Of a stretch of 64,000 bases of DNA, positions 63,444 through 64,000 are shown one piece after another; position 1 is the stretch's first letter, and each line of letters opens with the position of its first letter. The stretch lies in contig NZ_JAHXZL010000005.1 of NCBI RefSeq assembly GCF_019429525.1, forward strand, positions 267,491-331,490, given 5' to 3'. The notes below the pieces were generated by a model. It saw only the letters and a program-made list of their open reading frames with translations. It ran no database searches and was not told the DNA's origin. Source of the stretch: Sphingomonas folli (GTDB taxonomy: Bacteria > Pseudomonadota > Alphaproteobacteria > Sphingomonadales > Sphingomonadaceae). Both the position numbers and the translations under genes were made by a program.

Positions 63444-64000
63444 TCAGCGCAGGCGCGGGCCGCCGAACGGCAGCGGGGGGGCGCGACGGTCGCGGCGGGG
63501 CAGCTGTGCCTGATAGGCGTGGCCGCAATGGTCGACGCAATAGGGGAAGCCTGGGTTCACCTTGTCGCCACAGAAGTGAAAGTCGGGCTCGCCCGGGTGG
63601 CCGAGCGGCCATTTGCAGATCTTGTCGTTCAGATCGAGCAGCGAGGTCTTGTTGGCGAACTCGGGCGCGGTGCGCGCGGGCACCAGCCGCCGCGGCGGCG
63701 CGGGCGCGATCGGCGGCTGCTGCTCGCCCGGGGCCTGGCGCACGAAGCCGCCGGGACCGACCGAGCGCAGCACCGGCTCGCGCTTCGCCGGCGGCGCGCT
63801 GGGCGCCGCCTCCTCGGTCGACTCGTCGTCCGCACCGGCCGCCGCCGCGTCCGCGCTCGACTCGGTCGCGAAGGCTGGTGGGGCCGGGCGCGCGGCGGGT
63901 GCGGGCGCGGCGGCGCGCACCGGCGCGGGCTTGGGCGCGGGCGGCGGCGGCGCCGCGGCAGCCGGCGCCGGCTCGGCGGCGCGCGACTCCGCCATGGTCG
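63444..64000 (-). CDS. gcrA: GcrA-family cell-cycle regulator, C-terminal part (runs off the window)
   Basis: Only the last 185 codons are visible, and the frame stays open to the window edge, so the N-terminal helix-turn-helix is outside. The visible part has a long Ala/Pro-rich linker, then the conserved C-terminal domain: SLLDLNDKICKWPLGHPGEP, then DFHFCGDKVNPGFPYCVDHC, ending AYQAQLPRRD. The Cys/His pattern is that of the GcrA sigma70-interacting domain. GcrA is a sigma70 cofactor that reads methylated DNA in alphaproteobacterial cell-cycle control. An internal ATG at 63995 exists but is unlikely to be the true start. Confidence 0.85.
   Translation of the reverse strand, partial: TMAESRAAEPAPAAAAPPPPAPKPAPVRAAAPAPAARPAPPAFATESSADAAAAGADDESTEEAAPSAPPAKREPVLRSVGPGGFVRQAPGEQQPPIAPAPPRRLVPARTAPEFANKTSLLDLNDKICKWPLGHPGEPDFHFCGDKVNPGFPYCVDHCGHAYQAQLPRRDRRAPPLPFGGPRLR

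Overview
The window looks like a chromosomal segment of a sphingomonad (Alphaproteobacteria, Sphingomonadales, Sphingomonas-like). The reasons are very high GC with strong third-position G/C, three large TonB-dependent receptors, a GcrA-type cell-cycle regulator, an RNase E with an acidic insertion inside its S1 region, the ubiK-ybjN-proC order, and repeated short palindromic intergenic elements of a kind I associate with this group. The genus is inferred, not shown. I saw no rRNA, tRNA, CRISPR array, prophage or intact insertion sequence.

Layout. 1-17.4 kb is mostly housekeeping: PBP1A (partial), an N-acetylmuramoyl-L-alanine amidase, rne, an M48 protease coupled to a DsbA-like protein, a YadGH-type ABC exporter, a CPBP protease, glpX, an OprB-type porin, secA, a small secreted protein, a c-type cytochrome and argJ. 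17.6-38.2 kb is a glycan-utilisation locus: a GntR regulator and GH2 beta-galactosidase read leftward. Reading rightward are a TonB receptor, GH20 beta-hexosaminidase, GH2 beta-mannosidase, GH3 (xylosidase/glucosidase type), GH125 and GH92 alpha-mannosidases and GH29 alpha-fucosidase. Together these activities would remove nearly every sugar of a complex or plant-type N-glycan one at a time. 38.3-46.4 kb is a second sugar locus: LacI regulator, Oar-type TonB receptor and a GH144-like 'glycoamylase' protein in one leftward operon, divergent from a GH3 beta-glucosidase across a clear LacI-type operator. The best guess for its substrate is beta-1,2-glucan. A third TonB receptor and a prolyl-4-hydroxylase-like protein follow.

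50.9-54.6 kb holds a large S8 protease with a P-domain and RTX repeats, and next to it a small I78-type protease inhibitor. 54.7-64 kb returns to housekeeping: an Lrp regulator, a leftward run tlyA-tspO-ubiK-ybjN-proC, a RBBP9-like hydrolase, YoaK, parE, an outer-membrane beta-barrel and the C-terminal part of a GcrA-family regulator.

The most interesting points are the N-glycan locus with its candidate operators, the linked beta-1,2-glucan locus, and a family of about 90-bp inverted-repeat elements. These elements sit at every gene junction of the distal half of the N-glycan cluster, and one lies in frame inside the GH92 coding sequence. The secreted protease/inhibitor pair is also notable.
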